Of a DNA stretch of 64,000 bases, positions 17,841 to 29,210 are shown piece after piece. The notes under the pieces were generated by a model. The model saw only the letters and a program-made list of their open reading frames with translations, had not been told where the DNA came from and ran no database searches. How positions within the stretch are numbered: the first letter of the stretch is position 1; every line of letters starts with the position of its first letter. The translations under genes were made by a program, and so were the position numbers. The stretch is from positions 1 to 64,000 of the forward strand of contig JASJOS010000022.1 of the NCBI GenBank assembly GCA_030068525.1, in the 5' to 3' direction. Source of the DNA: Xanthocytophaga flava. Its GTDB lineage: Bacteria > Bacteroidota > Bacteroidia > Cytophagales > 172606-1.

Positions 17841-18896
17841 ATGGAATTAGGAATAAGTACATTTGGAGAAGTAGCCTATGAGAATGTATCTGGCCACGCT
17901 GTAAAGGCTCATCAACGTATGCAGGAGTTGCTACTAGAAGCTAAGCTGGCAGATGAAATCGGACTGGACGTATTTGCTGTAGGTGAACACCATCGCTCTG
18001 ACTTCATTATCTCTGCTCCGGAAGTAACCTTGGGAGCTATTGCCGCTGTGACTAAAAATATTCGTTTATCCAGTTCTGTTACAGTGTTGAGTTCTGCCGA
18101 TCCGGTACGAGTATTTCAGAACTTTGCTACTGTAGACCTGATATCGAATGGTCGTGCGGAGATTATGGCAGGACGTGGTTCTTTTATTGAGTCGTTCCCG
18201 CTGTTTGGTTATAGTCTGAACGATTATGATGAGCTGTTTGCGGAAAAACTGGACTTGTTGGTGCAAATCAATAAAAACGAAAAAGTAAGCTGGAAAGGCA
18301 AACATCGTGCTTCCATACAAAATCTGGGTGTATATCCGAGACCTTATCAGCAGTCATTGCCTATCTGGATTGCAGTAGGTGGCACTCCGGCATCGGCAGT
18401 TCGTGCCGGCAAGATGAACCTTCCTATGACTGTAGCTATTCTGGGAGGAATGCCAGCTCAGTTTGTGCCATTTGTCAATCTCTACCGGCAGTCGGCACAG
18501 GAGGCTGGTCACAATCCCGACAAACTACAACTGGCTATTAATTCACAGTTTTATATTGCGGAAGATTCTCAGACAGCCGCCAGCGAGTTTTATCCTTCCT
18601 ATGAATTACTCATGAACCGGGTAGGCCGTGAACGAGGCTGGTCTCCTATGACACGTCAGCAGTTTGAGTTCCTGCGTTCCCCGGATGGGCCGTTGTTTGT
18701 GGGTAGCGTACAGGATATTATTGACAAACTACGTTATCAGCATAAATTGTTTAAAAATACGCGTTTTCTGGGACAGATTATCAAAGGTGCACTCCCTCAT
18801 GAAAAGATCTTACGATCCATTGAGTTATTCGGAACCGAAGTAGCTCCTGTAATCAGAAAAGAACTAGGGGTTACACCTGAAATGCAAGAAAAGTAA
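17841..18896 (+). CDS. LLM-class flavin-dependent oxidoreductase (luciferase-like)
   Basis: 351 residues, cytoplasmic TIM-barrel flavin enzyme of the bacterial luciferase family. It starts with the usual strand M-E-L-G-I-S-T-F-G-E and has the A-V-G-E-H-H-R-S-D-F segment near residues 46-55, then V-T-V-L-S-S-A-D-P-V-R-V and G-R-A-E-I-M-A-G-R-G-S-F. The P-I-W-I-A-V-G-G-T-P strand occurs near 174-183. Family members use FMNH2/F420-like cofactors to oxidise aldehydes, sulphonates or other small molecules; the substrate is not readable. It is monocistronic, with about 520 bases upstream and a long hairpin just downstream. Confidence 0.9.
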   Translation: MELGISTFGEVAYENVSGHAVKAHQRMQELLLEAKLADEIGLDVFAVGEHHRSDFIISAPEVTLGAIAAVTKNIRLSSSVTVLSSADPVRVFQNFATVDLISNGRAEIMAGRGSFIESFPLFGYSLNDYDELFAEKLDLLVQINKNEKVSWKGKHRASIQNLGVYPRPYQQSLPIWIAVGGTPASAVRAGKMNLPMTVAILGGMPAQFVPFVNLYRQSAQEAGHNPDKLQLAINSQFYIAEDSQTAASEFYPSYELLMNRVGRERGWSPMTRQQFEFLRSPDGPLFVGSVQDIIDKLRYQHKLFKNTRFLGQIIKGALPHEKILRSIELFGTEVAPVIRKELGVTPEMQEK

Positions 18897-19221
18897 GAGT
18901 TTACTAAATGCCATATCTGAGTCGCTTCATACACCCCAATGAAGTGATTCAGATTTCATTTATCTTCCATACTACCAATTTGCTGGTATGTAGCCTATCT
19001 TTTTCACGTGCTGTAGCACCTCAAAATAAATATTCCTGCCTTCAATCTGCATTCTTTTATGAAAGAAAAATCTTTGCCTCTAATTTATATGCATAACGGT
19101 AACAAACTCATATCCTTCTGCATTAAGTGGTAAACAAGGTATAATTAATTTTATGTACCTTCGCAGCATTCAGCTATTCTTCATTTGGTCAAAATTCCGC
19201 TACATATTTTTCATAAACTAA
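18897..19221. other. Intergenic region
   Basis: 325 bases; beyond the terminator at 18915-18954 no gene or regulatory site was recognised. Confidence 0.45.
18915..18954 (+). terminator. Hairpin terminator after the luciferase-like gene
   Basis: ATCTGAGTCGCTTCAT (18915-18930) pairs with ATGAAGTGATTCAGAT (18939-18954), 16 bp with two G-U pairs and an 8-nt loop. It is followed by TTCATTTATC, 18 bases after the stop codon. Confidence 0.6.
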
Positions 19222-19608
19222 ATGTCCTCCTCTTTTTGTTTGTTGGTTCTGAAAGGTAATAAAGACGAGATTCCTGCTTTACAATCTATTTTGCAACAAA
19301 ACTTTCCTGACTGGACATATTATATTGTACATGATAAGGATACATTGCTATATCTACTGGAACAAAAAAAAGATATTTCTTTACTTCTCTTAGATAGTGA
19401 AATATCAGAAGCAGAAAGTATGGATCTTCTCAGACAATTGCGTTTATTAAAAACAGGAGAACAGCTTCCTGTAGTTGGCTTTTGCCCCAATGCTAGTCTG
19501 GCTACAACTAATGCATTGATGTTGGGTGGAACAACTACGTTTTTCCAAAAACCGACCACAACAGATGCTATGCTGAATCTGTTGAGAAAGTTACCTGCAT
19601 TTACTTAA
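19222..19608 (+). CDS. Stand-alone degenerate receiver-domain protein
   Basis: 128 residues with a CheY-like fold. Phospho-acceptor Asp58 (S-L-L-L-L-D-S-E) and Lys110 in F-F-Q-K-P are present. The N-terminal acidic pair that binds Mg2+ is replaced by L-K-G-N (residues 10-13), and the conserved Thr/Ser after beta-4 is within G-F-C-P-N instead of a T/S-A motif. It has no DNA-binding or other output domain. Phosphorylation may therefore be weak or absent, and the protein may act as a pseudo-receiver. It is convergent with, and only 19 bases from, a CHASE3 histidine kinase gene, but it is on the opposite strand, so partnership is only a possibility. Confidence 0.75.
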   Translation: MSSSFCLLVLKGNKDEIPALQSILQQNFPDWTYYIVHDKDTLLYLLEQKKDISLLLLDSEISEAESMDLLRQLRLLKTGEQLPVVGFCPNASLATTNALMLGGTTTFFQKPTTTDAMLNLLRKLPAFT

Positions 19609-19627
19609 GCTATTTATAGTAAACCTA

Positions 19628-21253
19628 TTACTCAACATGCTCCAGCTCTGTTTTCAAAGTCAGGCTCTGCTGAAGATTGGGTAATGTAATTGTAAACAAA
19701 GTTCCTTTGCCCCAGCGACTCTCCATAGTAAGGGTGCCACCTAGCCGGGTTACAATCTGGCGTACAATATACAATCCCAGTCCTGAGCCATCCGATTGTG
19801 CAGTCGCTCTGAAAAACATATCAAAAATCTGTTTCTGGTATTGATCTTCAATCCCAATACCATTGTCTTCAATATGAATAACAGCCTCTCTGGCATTTGT
19901 ATGTACTACAAACTGTACATAAGTATGTGGCTTTGCAGTATCCTGGTATTTAATAGCATTCGAAAGGAAGTTCTTGATAACTGCTCCTACAAACAACTCG
20001 TCTGACTGAAATACGGCATCTTCGGTAATTTCGATTTGTAAATCAATAGCAGATGCGTTTTTCATGTATTGTAACTCACTATAACTTTCACGAATCAACT
20101 CAACAAAGTTAATTACTTTAGGCTGAATAGTCAGATTGAGAGCCTTTGAGTGCATCAATACAGATTGTACAAATTGATCGGCTTTATGGACACGATTTTG
20201 TATTAGCTCCATATAATTTTTTATCTGGCTGGTCGAAGGATCTTTGTTTACCATCTCCATATCCACCAACTGCAATAGTCCCAGTATAGAAGCTAATGGT
20301 GCCCTCAAATCATGGGATACTTTGTATACATAGTTATCCAGCTCATGATTTCGTTCCTTTAATTCGTTTAGTGTTTGTTCCAGCACACGTGTACGTTCAG
20401 CCACTCTGTCCTGTAGTTCATTTTTGAGTTGGTTCAACTCCTGATTGGTTGCTAGCAGGGTATTGCTATTAATAATCAATTGCTCATTGGTAGAAGTCAG
20501 TTCCTCATTCAAAGCTACCATTTCCTCATTGGCAGCAGCCATTTCTTCATTAGCTGCTGCCAGCTCTTCATTGGCAGCACCCAATTCATGATTGAGCCGG
20601 TGCATCTCTTGTGAGGCGCGATACTTTTCAATCAGTTGCCGACGTATCTGCCAGAACGTCAATAACATATATACGACAAAACAACCTATGACTGCATAAA
20701 TCACCCATTCACTATAGCGCCTTTCTTTCTGTTGGCGCTGCATACGTTCTGCCAGTAGCTCACGTTCTTCTTCCAGAATAGTCGCCACATACACTCTGAC
20801 CTCATCCATTTTGGGCTTACTCAGTCCGGAGTCGAGGTATTGTTTTAGATTCTGAGTATTTCCAGCTCTTCTATCATTCACACTGTGTTCAATATCAGCA
20901 AGCATCGGCTTTATGACAGATTGCAGTTTCTCAATGCGTTGTTGCTGGATTATATTGTCACGTGTCAAAGAAGCTAGTTCTTCCAGCTTAGCTGGCAGAG
21001 AGTCCATTGCCTGATGATAGGGAGTCAGAAAGTATGTATCACCACCAAGCAGGTAACCCCGTTGACCAAGCTGGATATCTTTCAGGCAGGAAAACATTCG
21101 TTCACCAGTTTCAATAACATGATGAGTATGAATCACCCAGTTTGTTTGTTCACGATAAGACTGAAAACGGAAATAAGCAAGCACACCTATCCCCAATACA
21201 ACTGATAAGGTGATTATCAGAATGATTCGGAACGTATTCGAAAATGCAATCAT
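19628..21253 (-). CDS. CHASE3-domain histidine kinase with ANEE-repeat coiled coil
   Basis: 541 residues. TM1 about 9-27; a CHASE3-type extracytoplasmic helical domain about 35-180 (D-I-Q-L-G-Q-R-G-Y-L-L-G-G is characteristic); TM2 about 184-203. A long coiled coil (about 210-305) includes heptads of the form A-A-N-E-E-L / A-A-N-E-E-M repeated four times. The HisKA box K-V-S-H-D-L-R-A-P-L has His314. The HATPase domain shows N-x-x-x-N (N-F-L-S-N-A-I-K-Y), D-N-G-I-G and G-S-G-L-G-L-Y-I-V. There is no attached receiver, so it signals to a separate regulator, which is not encoded next to it on the same strand. Confidence 0.92.
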   Translation of the reverse strand: MIAFSNTFRIILIITLSVVLGIGVLAYFRFQSYREQTNWVIHTHHVIETGERMFSCLKDIQLGQRGYLLGGDTYFLTPYHQAMDSLPAKLEELASLTRDNIIQQQRIEKLQSVIKPMLADIEHSVNDRRAGNTQNLKQYLDSGLSKPKMDEVRVYVATILEEERELLAERMQRQQKERRYSEWVIYAVIGCFVVYMLLTFWQIRRQLIEKYRASQEMHRLNHELGAANEELAAANEEMAAANEEMVALNEELTSTNEQLIINSNTLLATNQELNQLKNELQDRVAERTRVLEQTLNELKERNHELDNYVYKVSHDLRAPLASILGLLQLVDMEMVNKDPSTSQIKNYMELIQNRVHKADQFVQSVLMHSKALNLTIQPKVINFVELIRESYSELQYMKNASAIDLQIEITEDAVFQSDELFVGAVIKNFLSNAIKYQDTAKPHTYVQFVVHTNAREAVIHIEDNGIGIEDQYQKQIFDMFFRATAQSDGSGLGLYIVRQIVTRLGGTLTMESRWGKGTLFTITLPNLQQSLTLKTELEHVE

Positions 21254-21733
21254 TCACAATTAGTAGAAAAGCTCAAAACCGATAATTCTATCTGGTGCAG
21301 GTAAATGGTTTGAAATATGGTGTAAAACCAAAAAATTATTCTGAAAATAGGTTGGTTGTATGCATATACAGTACATCTATACAATAGTAACACTAAAACA
21401 TAGACTCATAGGCATGTTAAGTATCAAGTATACAAACTCTCTGCTTGATAATCTAATTATAACACAGAAATTTATTTGTATAATTCACTGGTGAAACACA
21501 ATATTTGTACCAGTGAGAACTTTTTTCCATCTACTGTATGTATATATTTTCTAGGAATCCGTTTTTTCGACTGTAATTAAATTGTTTCTTATTCAATAGT
21601 ATCCTATACATCTATCTGAAAATGAGACAGATTATATTTTACATATTTTTGTGGATTATCACATTTCTTGTATACATCCTTAGTTTTTGGGGATTACAAC
21701 CCGAAATCAAGAGTAATTCCGGATCAGAATATT
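21254..21733. other. Intergenic region upstream of the NIPSNAP gene
   Basis: 480 bases between divergent genes. It contains a 46-residue frame (21622-21762) and a TATTTTTG element at 21644-21651 that fits the -7 consensus and lies downstream of that frame's ATG. Otherwise AT-rich with nothing recognised. Confidence 0.4.
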
Positions 21734-21762
21734 ATGGAAAATTCACTCATAAAAGTACTTGA
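21622..21762 (+). CDS. Possible small membrane peptide overlapping the NIPSNAP start, doubtful
   Basis: ATG 21622 opens a 46-residue frame with a hydrophobic segment (I-I-F-Y-I-F-L-W-I-I-T-F-L-V-Y-I-L) and a polar tail, ending 29 bases inside the next gene in another frame. It could be a real leader or membrane peptide translationally linked to the NIPSNAP gene, or a chance frame in AT-rich DNA. Confidence 0.2.
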   Translation: MRQIIFYIFLWIITFLVYILSFWGLQPEIKSNSGSEYYGKFTHKST

Positions 21763-22471
21763 GATACGAAACTATTTGCTAGAAGCAAATACTACAGATC
21801 GTTTTATAGATTATTTTGATACCCACTTTGTAGAAAAAATGCAACAATTAGGTGGATATACATTGGGAGAATTCATTGTAAAAGATCAGCCTGATCGATT
21901 TGTATGGTTAAGAGGGTTTTCTGATATGCAAAAAAGATTAACCTTCCTTAACGATTTTTACATGACAAGTGATATATGGAAAAAATTTGGGCCAGGTGCA
22001 AATGAAATGATGATCAATTCAGATAATGTTCATCTTCTCAGACCTTTACAAGAAGGAAATCAGCTGACTGATCCTATTACACATATTGAAAGTAATAGCT
22101 TTCCAGACTATAAAGTGGCTACTATAGACTACTACATTGCTAATACACGCCTTCCTGAATTAGTGGATTTATTTAATACATCTTATCTGCCCTTTTTAAA
22201 ATCTACAGATATCAGAACTGTCTCATTATGGGTAAGCGAAAGTTCGCCAAATGATTTTCCACGTCTTCCTGCATTTCAAGATCCCAATCTATTAGTTGCT
22301 ATTACGTTTTATGCTACAGAAGATGAATACAAAATCCGAACATCACAACTACGAAATACTATCTCTCCTGCCTTGGAAAGGAAGCTACAGGAAGTAGTGA
22401 CTACACATACTCAACAGATCTTATTCACTATACAAAACAACTACTCTAAAAAGAAGTCAGATATACGATAA
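21734..22471 (+). CDS. NIPSNAP-family protein
   Basis: 245 residues from ATG 21734. A TTG at 21668 extends the frame by 22 codons, but those residues do not resemble the family. Two ferredoxin-like NIPSNAP modules are visible: the first begins V-L-E-I-R-N-Y-L-L-E-A and contains D-R-F-V-W-L-R-G-F-S-D-M, and the second begins A-T-I-D-Y-Y-I-A-N-T. Bacterial members are small cytoplasmic proteins of unclear role, some of them heme- or small-molecule-associated. It is monocistronic, divergent from the CHASE3 kinase and convergent with an AraC gene. Confidence 0.82.
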   Translation: MENSLIKVLEIRNYLLEANTTDRFIDYFDTHFVEKMQQLGGYTLGEFIVKDQPDRFVWLRGFSDMQKRLTFLNDFYMTSDIWKKFGPGANEMMINSDNVHLLRPLQEGNQLTDPITHIESNSFPDYKVATIDYYIANTRLPELVDLFNTSYLPFLKSTDIRTVSLWVSESSPNDFPRLPAFQDPNLLVAITFYATEDEYKIRTSQLRNTISPALERKLQEVVTTHTQQILFTIQNNYSKKKSDIR

Positions 22472-22672
22472 AAGTGTCACATTAGGTATTCCTCTGGCTA
22501 TGAAGTACAATCTTGAAATCAGCAAAAAATTACCAACGAATAACTACAGTAAAGGTTACTTTGTTAATTATCATCCTACCATCTTCAAATCCATGATTAC
22601 TTTAGAGTGTTATCAAGGATTTGACAAGCCTTTACTATAACATAGAAACATGTCGCATTCATGTTTTCTACT

Positions 22673-23599
22673 TCAATTAAAAGACTGTCTGAATTCGAGT
22701 GGAGTCGCCTTCGTTTTATTCTTAAATAGCTTATTGAAAGATTGAGCATATTCAAATCCAAGCTGAAAAGCGATTTCACTTACAGAGAGATTGGTAGTAG
22801 AAAGCAGTATTTTTGCTTTGTCAATCAGTTTTGTATGGATATATTGTAAGGTAGTGAGTCCGGTAACATTCTTGAGCAAGTCACTAAGATGGGTGGGTGA
22901 CACAGACAAGTTATCTGCTAAAAACTGTACAGTAGGCAAGCCATTATGCTCTTTTGTCTCACTGTTAAAATAATTATCTAATAAACTATCTACTTTAGAC
23001 AAAATGTCGCTATGAAGACGTCTCCGGGTAATAAACTGACGATTGTAATACCTGTCTACATGTATTAAAAGCAAATCAATAGTGGCAACCATTACATCCT
23101 GACTAAACTTGTCGATATTAGCATTATACTCCAGTTCAATAGCTTTCATCAGACCTAGAATAATCTGCTCTTCCTTATCAGAAAGAAATAAGGCTTCATT
23201 TGTGGCATAAGAGAAGAAACCATAGTTATTGATAATTTTTGCCAAAGGATAAGCCTGAATAAAATCCGGATGAAAAGTAAGCAAATACCCTGACACCACC
23301 ACATCCTGTAAATCTCTGACAGAGAATACTTGTCTGGGAGCAGTAAGAGTCATAATCCCTTCATCAAAATCATACATACTCTGCCCATACTTCATCTTCC
23401 CATTGCTACCTTTCTTAATAGCGATTGTATATAAATTGAGTGTAAAACGTTTCCAGGCATCACTTACTGTAAAGCTGACGTCTTCAAATTTAATAACACT
23501 AACCAGTGGATGCATAGGCTTAGGTAGTCCCAGAAAATGATGCGCCTCTGCAACTGAATGTATTGTATGTATTTCGTTCATCTCTTTGTCCGTTTGCAT
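22673..23599 (-). CDS. AraC-family transcriptional regulator
   Basis: 308 residues from ATG 23599; an internal Met at residue 7 is an alternative start. The N-terminal part (about 30-180) is an effector-binding region, and the C-terminal 100 residues hold the two helix-turn-helix motifs: V-Q-F-L-A-D-N-L-S-V-S-P-T-H-L-S-D-L, then L-S-V-S-E-I-A-F-Q-L-G-F-E-Y-A-Q-S-F-N-K-L-F-K. It is encoded 58 bases downstream of the SDR gene and in the same direction, so the pair probably forms an operon. AraC/SDR pairs are common in Bacteroidota; a role in controlling the SDR is inferred. Confidence 0.9.
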   Translation of the reverse strand: MQTDKEMNEIHTIHSVAEAHHFLGLPKPMHPLVSVIKFEDVSFTVSDAWKRFTLNLYTIAIKKGSNGKMKYGQSMYDFDEGIMTLTAPRQVFSVRDLQDVVVSGYLLTFHPDFIQAYPLAKIINNYGFFSYATNEALFLSDKEEQIILGLMKAIELEYNANIDKFSQDVMVATIDLLLIHVDRYYNRQFITRRRLHSDILSKVDSLLDNYFNSETKEHNGLPTVQFLADNLSVSPTHLSDLLKNVTGLTTLQYIHTKLIDKAKILLSTTNLSVSEIAFQLGFEYAQSFNKLFKNKTKATPLEFRQSFN

Positions 23600-23657
23600 A
23601 TCCAGGAAATAAAGGTAACAGATTTTCAGCTATCTCTATTTCCTACATCTACGTGTA

Positions 23658-24491
23658 TTACTCCTCATACCCCAGTGAGGCAGATAATGACCGCCATTGC
23701 TGAAACTCATTCATTCTGGACTCATATAATGTATCCATAAGAGCAACGGCATCTGTACCAGCAACAAATCGTAGTGGTGGATGGGCTTCATTGGCCAGTG
23801 TCAATAATGCAGCAGCAAGTTTTACAGGATCACCAGGTTGTGTGTTGTTTAGTTGTTTGATATAATCACGAACTACTCCAGCTGTTCCTTTATAATCGTT
23901 GATACTAGCCTGAGATGACACTGATGATCCGATACTTAAAAACTCAGAACGAAATGCTCCAGGTTCTACAATCGTAACTTTGATGCCCAATGGCTGTACT
24001 TCCTGTTTCAGGCTTTCACTAATGCCTTCAACAGCAAACTTTGTTGCACAATAGGCAGATGAAGCAGCAAAACCAACCAGTCCGCTCGTAGAGGAGATGT
24101 TGAAAATATGTCCGGATCTTTGTTTACGCATAACTGGTAAAACAGCCCTTGTCACATTGAGCAATCCAAAAACATTAGTATTGAATTGCTTTTTTACTTC
24201 TTCATCACTTAATTCCTCCACAGCACCAAACAATGCATATCCAGCGTTGTTGACTACTATATCTATTTGTCCAAAAGTATCTATTACCGCTTTCACAGCA
24301 TTAATTGCATCCTGCTCTTTGGTAACATCCAGTTTTAAGGCAAGCAGATTTTCCGACTGTCCAAATACTGTTTTAATGTCATCGGCATTACGTCCGGTGG
24401 CAACTACTCTGTTTCCCACTGCCAGTGCAGCTTTTACTATTTCTGCTCCAATACCTCTGGATGCACCTGTGATAAACCAAACTTTGCTCAT
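23658..24491 (-). CDS. SDR-family NAD(P)-dependent oxidoreductase
   Basis: 277 residues from ATG 24491. The frame opens 29 codons earlier at 24578, but 24491 gives the normal SDR start M-S-K-V-W-F-I-T-G-A-S-R-G-I-G. The cofactor motif T-G-x-x-x-G-I-G is at 8-15, N-N-A-G is near 87-90, and the catalytic Ser plus Y-C-A-T-K (Y-x-x-x-K) are near 139-156. The R in V-V-A-T-G-R-N after beta-2 suggests NADP(H). It is a classical SDR of the type often annotated as a short-chain oxidoreductase of unknown substrate. It is the first gene of an SDR-AraC pair. Confidence 0.9.
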   Translation of the reverse strand: MSKVWFITGASRGIGAEIVKAALAVGNRVVATGRNADDIKTVFGQSENLLALKLDVTKEQDAINAVKAVIDTFGQIDIVVNNAGYALFGAVEELSDEEVKKQFNTNVFGLLNVTRAVLPVMRKQRSGHIFNISSTSGLVGFAASSAYCATKFAVEGISESLKQEVQPLGIKVTIVEPGAFRSEFLSIGSSVSSQASINDYKGTAGVVRDYIKQLNNTQPGDPVKLAAALLTLANEAHPPLRFVAGTDAVALMDTLYESRMNEFQQWRSLSASLGYEE

Positions 24492-27112
<2,621 letters not shown>

Positions 27113-27154
27113 TTGTCAATCAAATTTGTGATCCATTACTAATGAATAATAACC

Positions 27155-27187
27155 AAAAAGGGGTATCGTGATTTGATGCCCCTTTTT
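27155..27187. terminator. Bidirectional terminator, katG and DHFR-like gene
   Basis: AAAAAGGGGTATC (27155-27167) pairs with GATGCCCCTTTTT (27175-27187), one G-U pair and a 7-nt loop. T-runs follow on both strands (TTTTTT on plus, TTTTTGG on minus). Confidence 0.85.
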
Positions 27188-27237
27188 TATTGCCTTCCTT
27201 AAAACCAGCATTTGAACTATCTTACACGCATAACACA

Positions 27238-27777
27238 TTATCTTTCTCTCACAAAATGATTCTGAACAACTTTACTTAGAAAGATTTTTGTATCAATACA
27301 TCTGAATGATAACTGTTCAGAAAGATCTGAGAATAATGGCATACCTCCACCCAATAGATAAGGAATAAGCGTGATTGTCATTTCATCAATCAGATCTTCT
27401 TTTAAGAAGCTTTGAATTGTTACTCCGCCATCAATGTACAGGCTATAAAATCCTTTCCTATGAATTTCTCCTAAAACCTCTCTCAATTCTCCCTTCACTA
27501 ACGCCACCTTATCCTTATATTTCTCAGGGACACTTACCATATTCTTGCTTAAAACAAAAACAGGTTTTTGATAAGGCCACTCTATATCAAATCCACAAAC
27601 TACTTCAAACGTTTTACGCCCCATTATAATCGCATCAATATGAGACATAAATTCAGCGTACCCCATGTCATTGTTGTCTGGATTTGGAATTGAATGCAGC
27701 CAATCTATTCCACCATCTTTATCTGCGATATATCCATCTATACTTGTAGCAATGAACACAAGATTTCTTTTATTCAT
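27238..27777 (-). CDS. Dihydrofolate reductase / RibD-C family protein
   Basis: 179 residues. It shows the RibD C-terminal/DHFR fold: F-I-A-T-S-I-D-G-Y-I-A-D at 8-19, I-I-M-G-R-K-T-F-E-V around 50-59, L-Y-I-D-G-G-V-T-I-Q-S-F near 114-125, and P-Y-L-L-G-G-G-M-P-L-F towards the end. These are NADPH-binding reductases related to YyaP/YwjB whose substrate is usually unknown; true folate-reductase activity is not implied. Cytoplasmic and monocistronic, convergent with katG and sharing its terminator. Confidence 0.9.
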   Translation of the reverse strand: MNKRNLVFIATSIDGYIADKDGGIDWLHSIPNPDNNDMGYAEFMSHIDAIIMGRKTFEVVCGFDIEWPYQKPVFVLSKNMVSVPEKYKDKVALVKGELREVLGEIHRKGFYSLYIDGGVTIQSFLKEDLIDEMTITLIPYLLGGGMPLFSDLSEQLSFRCIDTKIFLSKVVQNHFVRER

Positions 27778-27992
27778 AACAATCCGTTTTAAAACTGAAA
27801 GATAAAAGTATCAATAAGTAGCTATACAAGAAGTTACAGCAAAACCTATAACGGGTGTATATTTCTCAATAGATAGAAAGATCATTGAGATTGTATCAGA
27901 AAATCATGCAACCTATCTTACTCAAATTGCATCCTCTTAGTAACTAACCCTGACTTTCGCATTTTATAATTCCCCAATAATAGACATAATCT

Positions 27993-29042
27993 ATGAGACC
28001 TATACGTTTTGCTATCTTAATCTTATTATTTGCAAACTGCCATGCACAGCAAGTAGATAAGTCCATTGTTGAAGAGTTAAAAACAAAAATAGCCAGCAAA
28101 ACATATCCTAAAATTGATGCTATTGTAGTTGAGCAGGACAATAAGATCATCATAGAAGAATATTTTAATGAATTTAAAAAAGACAGCCAACACGACATGC
28201 GCTCGTCTTTTAAATCCATAACAAGTCTTCTGGCAGGAATTGCTATCGACAAAAAACTAATTTCACTTGATGACAAACTTGGACGCTTTTTTCCTGAACT
28301 TAAGAATGAAGCTAAACGCAATATCAGTGTTCGGAACTTATTGGAAATGCGTTCAGGATTAAATTGTGAAGAGTTTTATGGTATGGGACCGGAATGTGAA
28401 GAAGACATGTCTAAATCTGAAGATTGGGTAGCCTACTGTTTGGGCGTTGACTTAATTAGAGAACCAGGACTAAACTGGTCATATAACTCCAACGAACCCA
28501 TGCTTGTGGGAGAAATCATAGCACGAGCTAGCAGAATGACAGTGATGGAATTTGCAAAACTGAATCTTTTTCAACCTTTGGGAATTAACGAGTACAAATG
28601 GACTATCTCACCCAAAGGCCAGGGAATGACAGCTGGTTCCTTTTACATGAAGCCTACAGATATGCTCAAAATCATAGACTTGGTCCGAAACAATGGCAAA
28701 TGGAAAGGCAACCAGATCATAAGTGCAGACTGGATAAAACTATCCACAGATTGCCACATTAGTATTGATTTTTCGTTTGCTCGCTATTCCAGAATCCCAA
28801 ATGCAAAATATGAAAGCGCTCGTTATGGCTTTTTCTGGTACAGAGAGAACTTGACATACAAAGATATCAATACTGAAATCCTCTTTGCTTCCGGAAATGG
28901 AGGACAATACATGATGTTGCTTCCAGAATACAATCTAACAGTGGTATTTACAGGTAGCAACTATGGCAACTGGAGAGGCAAGCTTCCTTTTGAAATAATC
29001 CTAAAATACATTATCCCTGCAGTTAAAAAGGAAAACAAATAA
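27993..29042 (+). CDS. Secreted serine hydrolase, beta-lactamase/CubicO type
   Basis: 349 residues. A signal peptide covers about 1-18 (cleavage after C-H-A before Q). The catalytic S-x-x-K motif is Ser71-Ser-Phe-Lys74, a tyrosine motif is present as W-S-Y-N-S-N, and the third element is the Gly-rich A-S-G-N-G-G-Q near 305. This is the class C beta-lactamase / D-Ala-D-Ala peptidase / esterase superfamily; real lactam hydrolysis is unlikely to be its main role. The periplasmic location is inferred from the signal peptide. It stands alone. Its substrate may be a peptide or an ester. Confidence 0.88.
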   Translation: MRPIRFAILILLFANCHAQQVDKSIVEELKTKIASKTYPKIDAIVVEQDNKIIIEEYFNEFKKDSQHDMRSSFKSITSLLAGIAIDKKLISLDDKLGRFFPELKNEAKRNISVRNLLEMRSGLNCEEFYGMGPECEEDMSKSEDWVAYCLGVDLIREPGLNWSYNSNEPMLVGEIIARASRMTVMEFAKLNLFQPLGINEYKWTISPKGQGMTAGSFYMKPTDMLKIIDLVRNNGKWKGNQIISADWIKLSTDCHISIDFSFARYSRIPNAKYESARYGFFWYRENLTYKDINTEILFASGNGGQYMMLLPEYNLTVVFTGSNYGNWRGKLPFEIILKYIIPAVKKENK

Positions 29043-29210
29043 CAGGGTGTTTACAAAGTGTTTTTCAGTTTGTAACCGCTGGCGATGTTGTGATTGGATT
29101 AAAAATAACTATCGACTCGTTATAAATATTCCTTTTCACTTCTTTCATAATCGAGCTAAACAAATTTTATATGTATCAAACCCTGGTCTTCCAATAATTC
29201 ATAGGAATAG

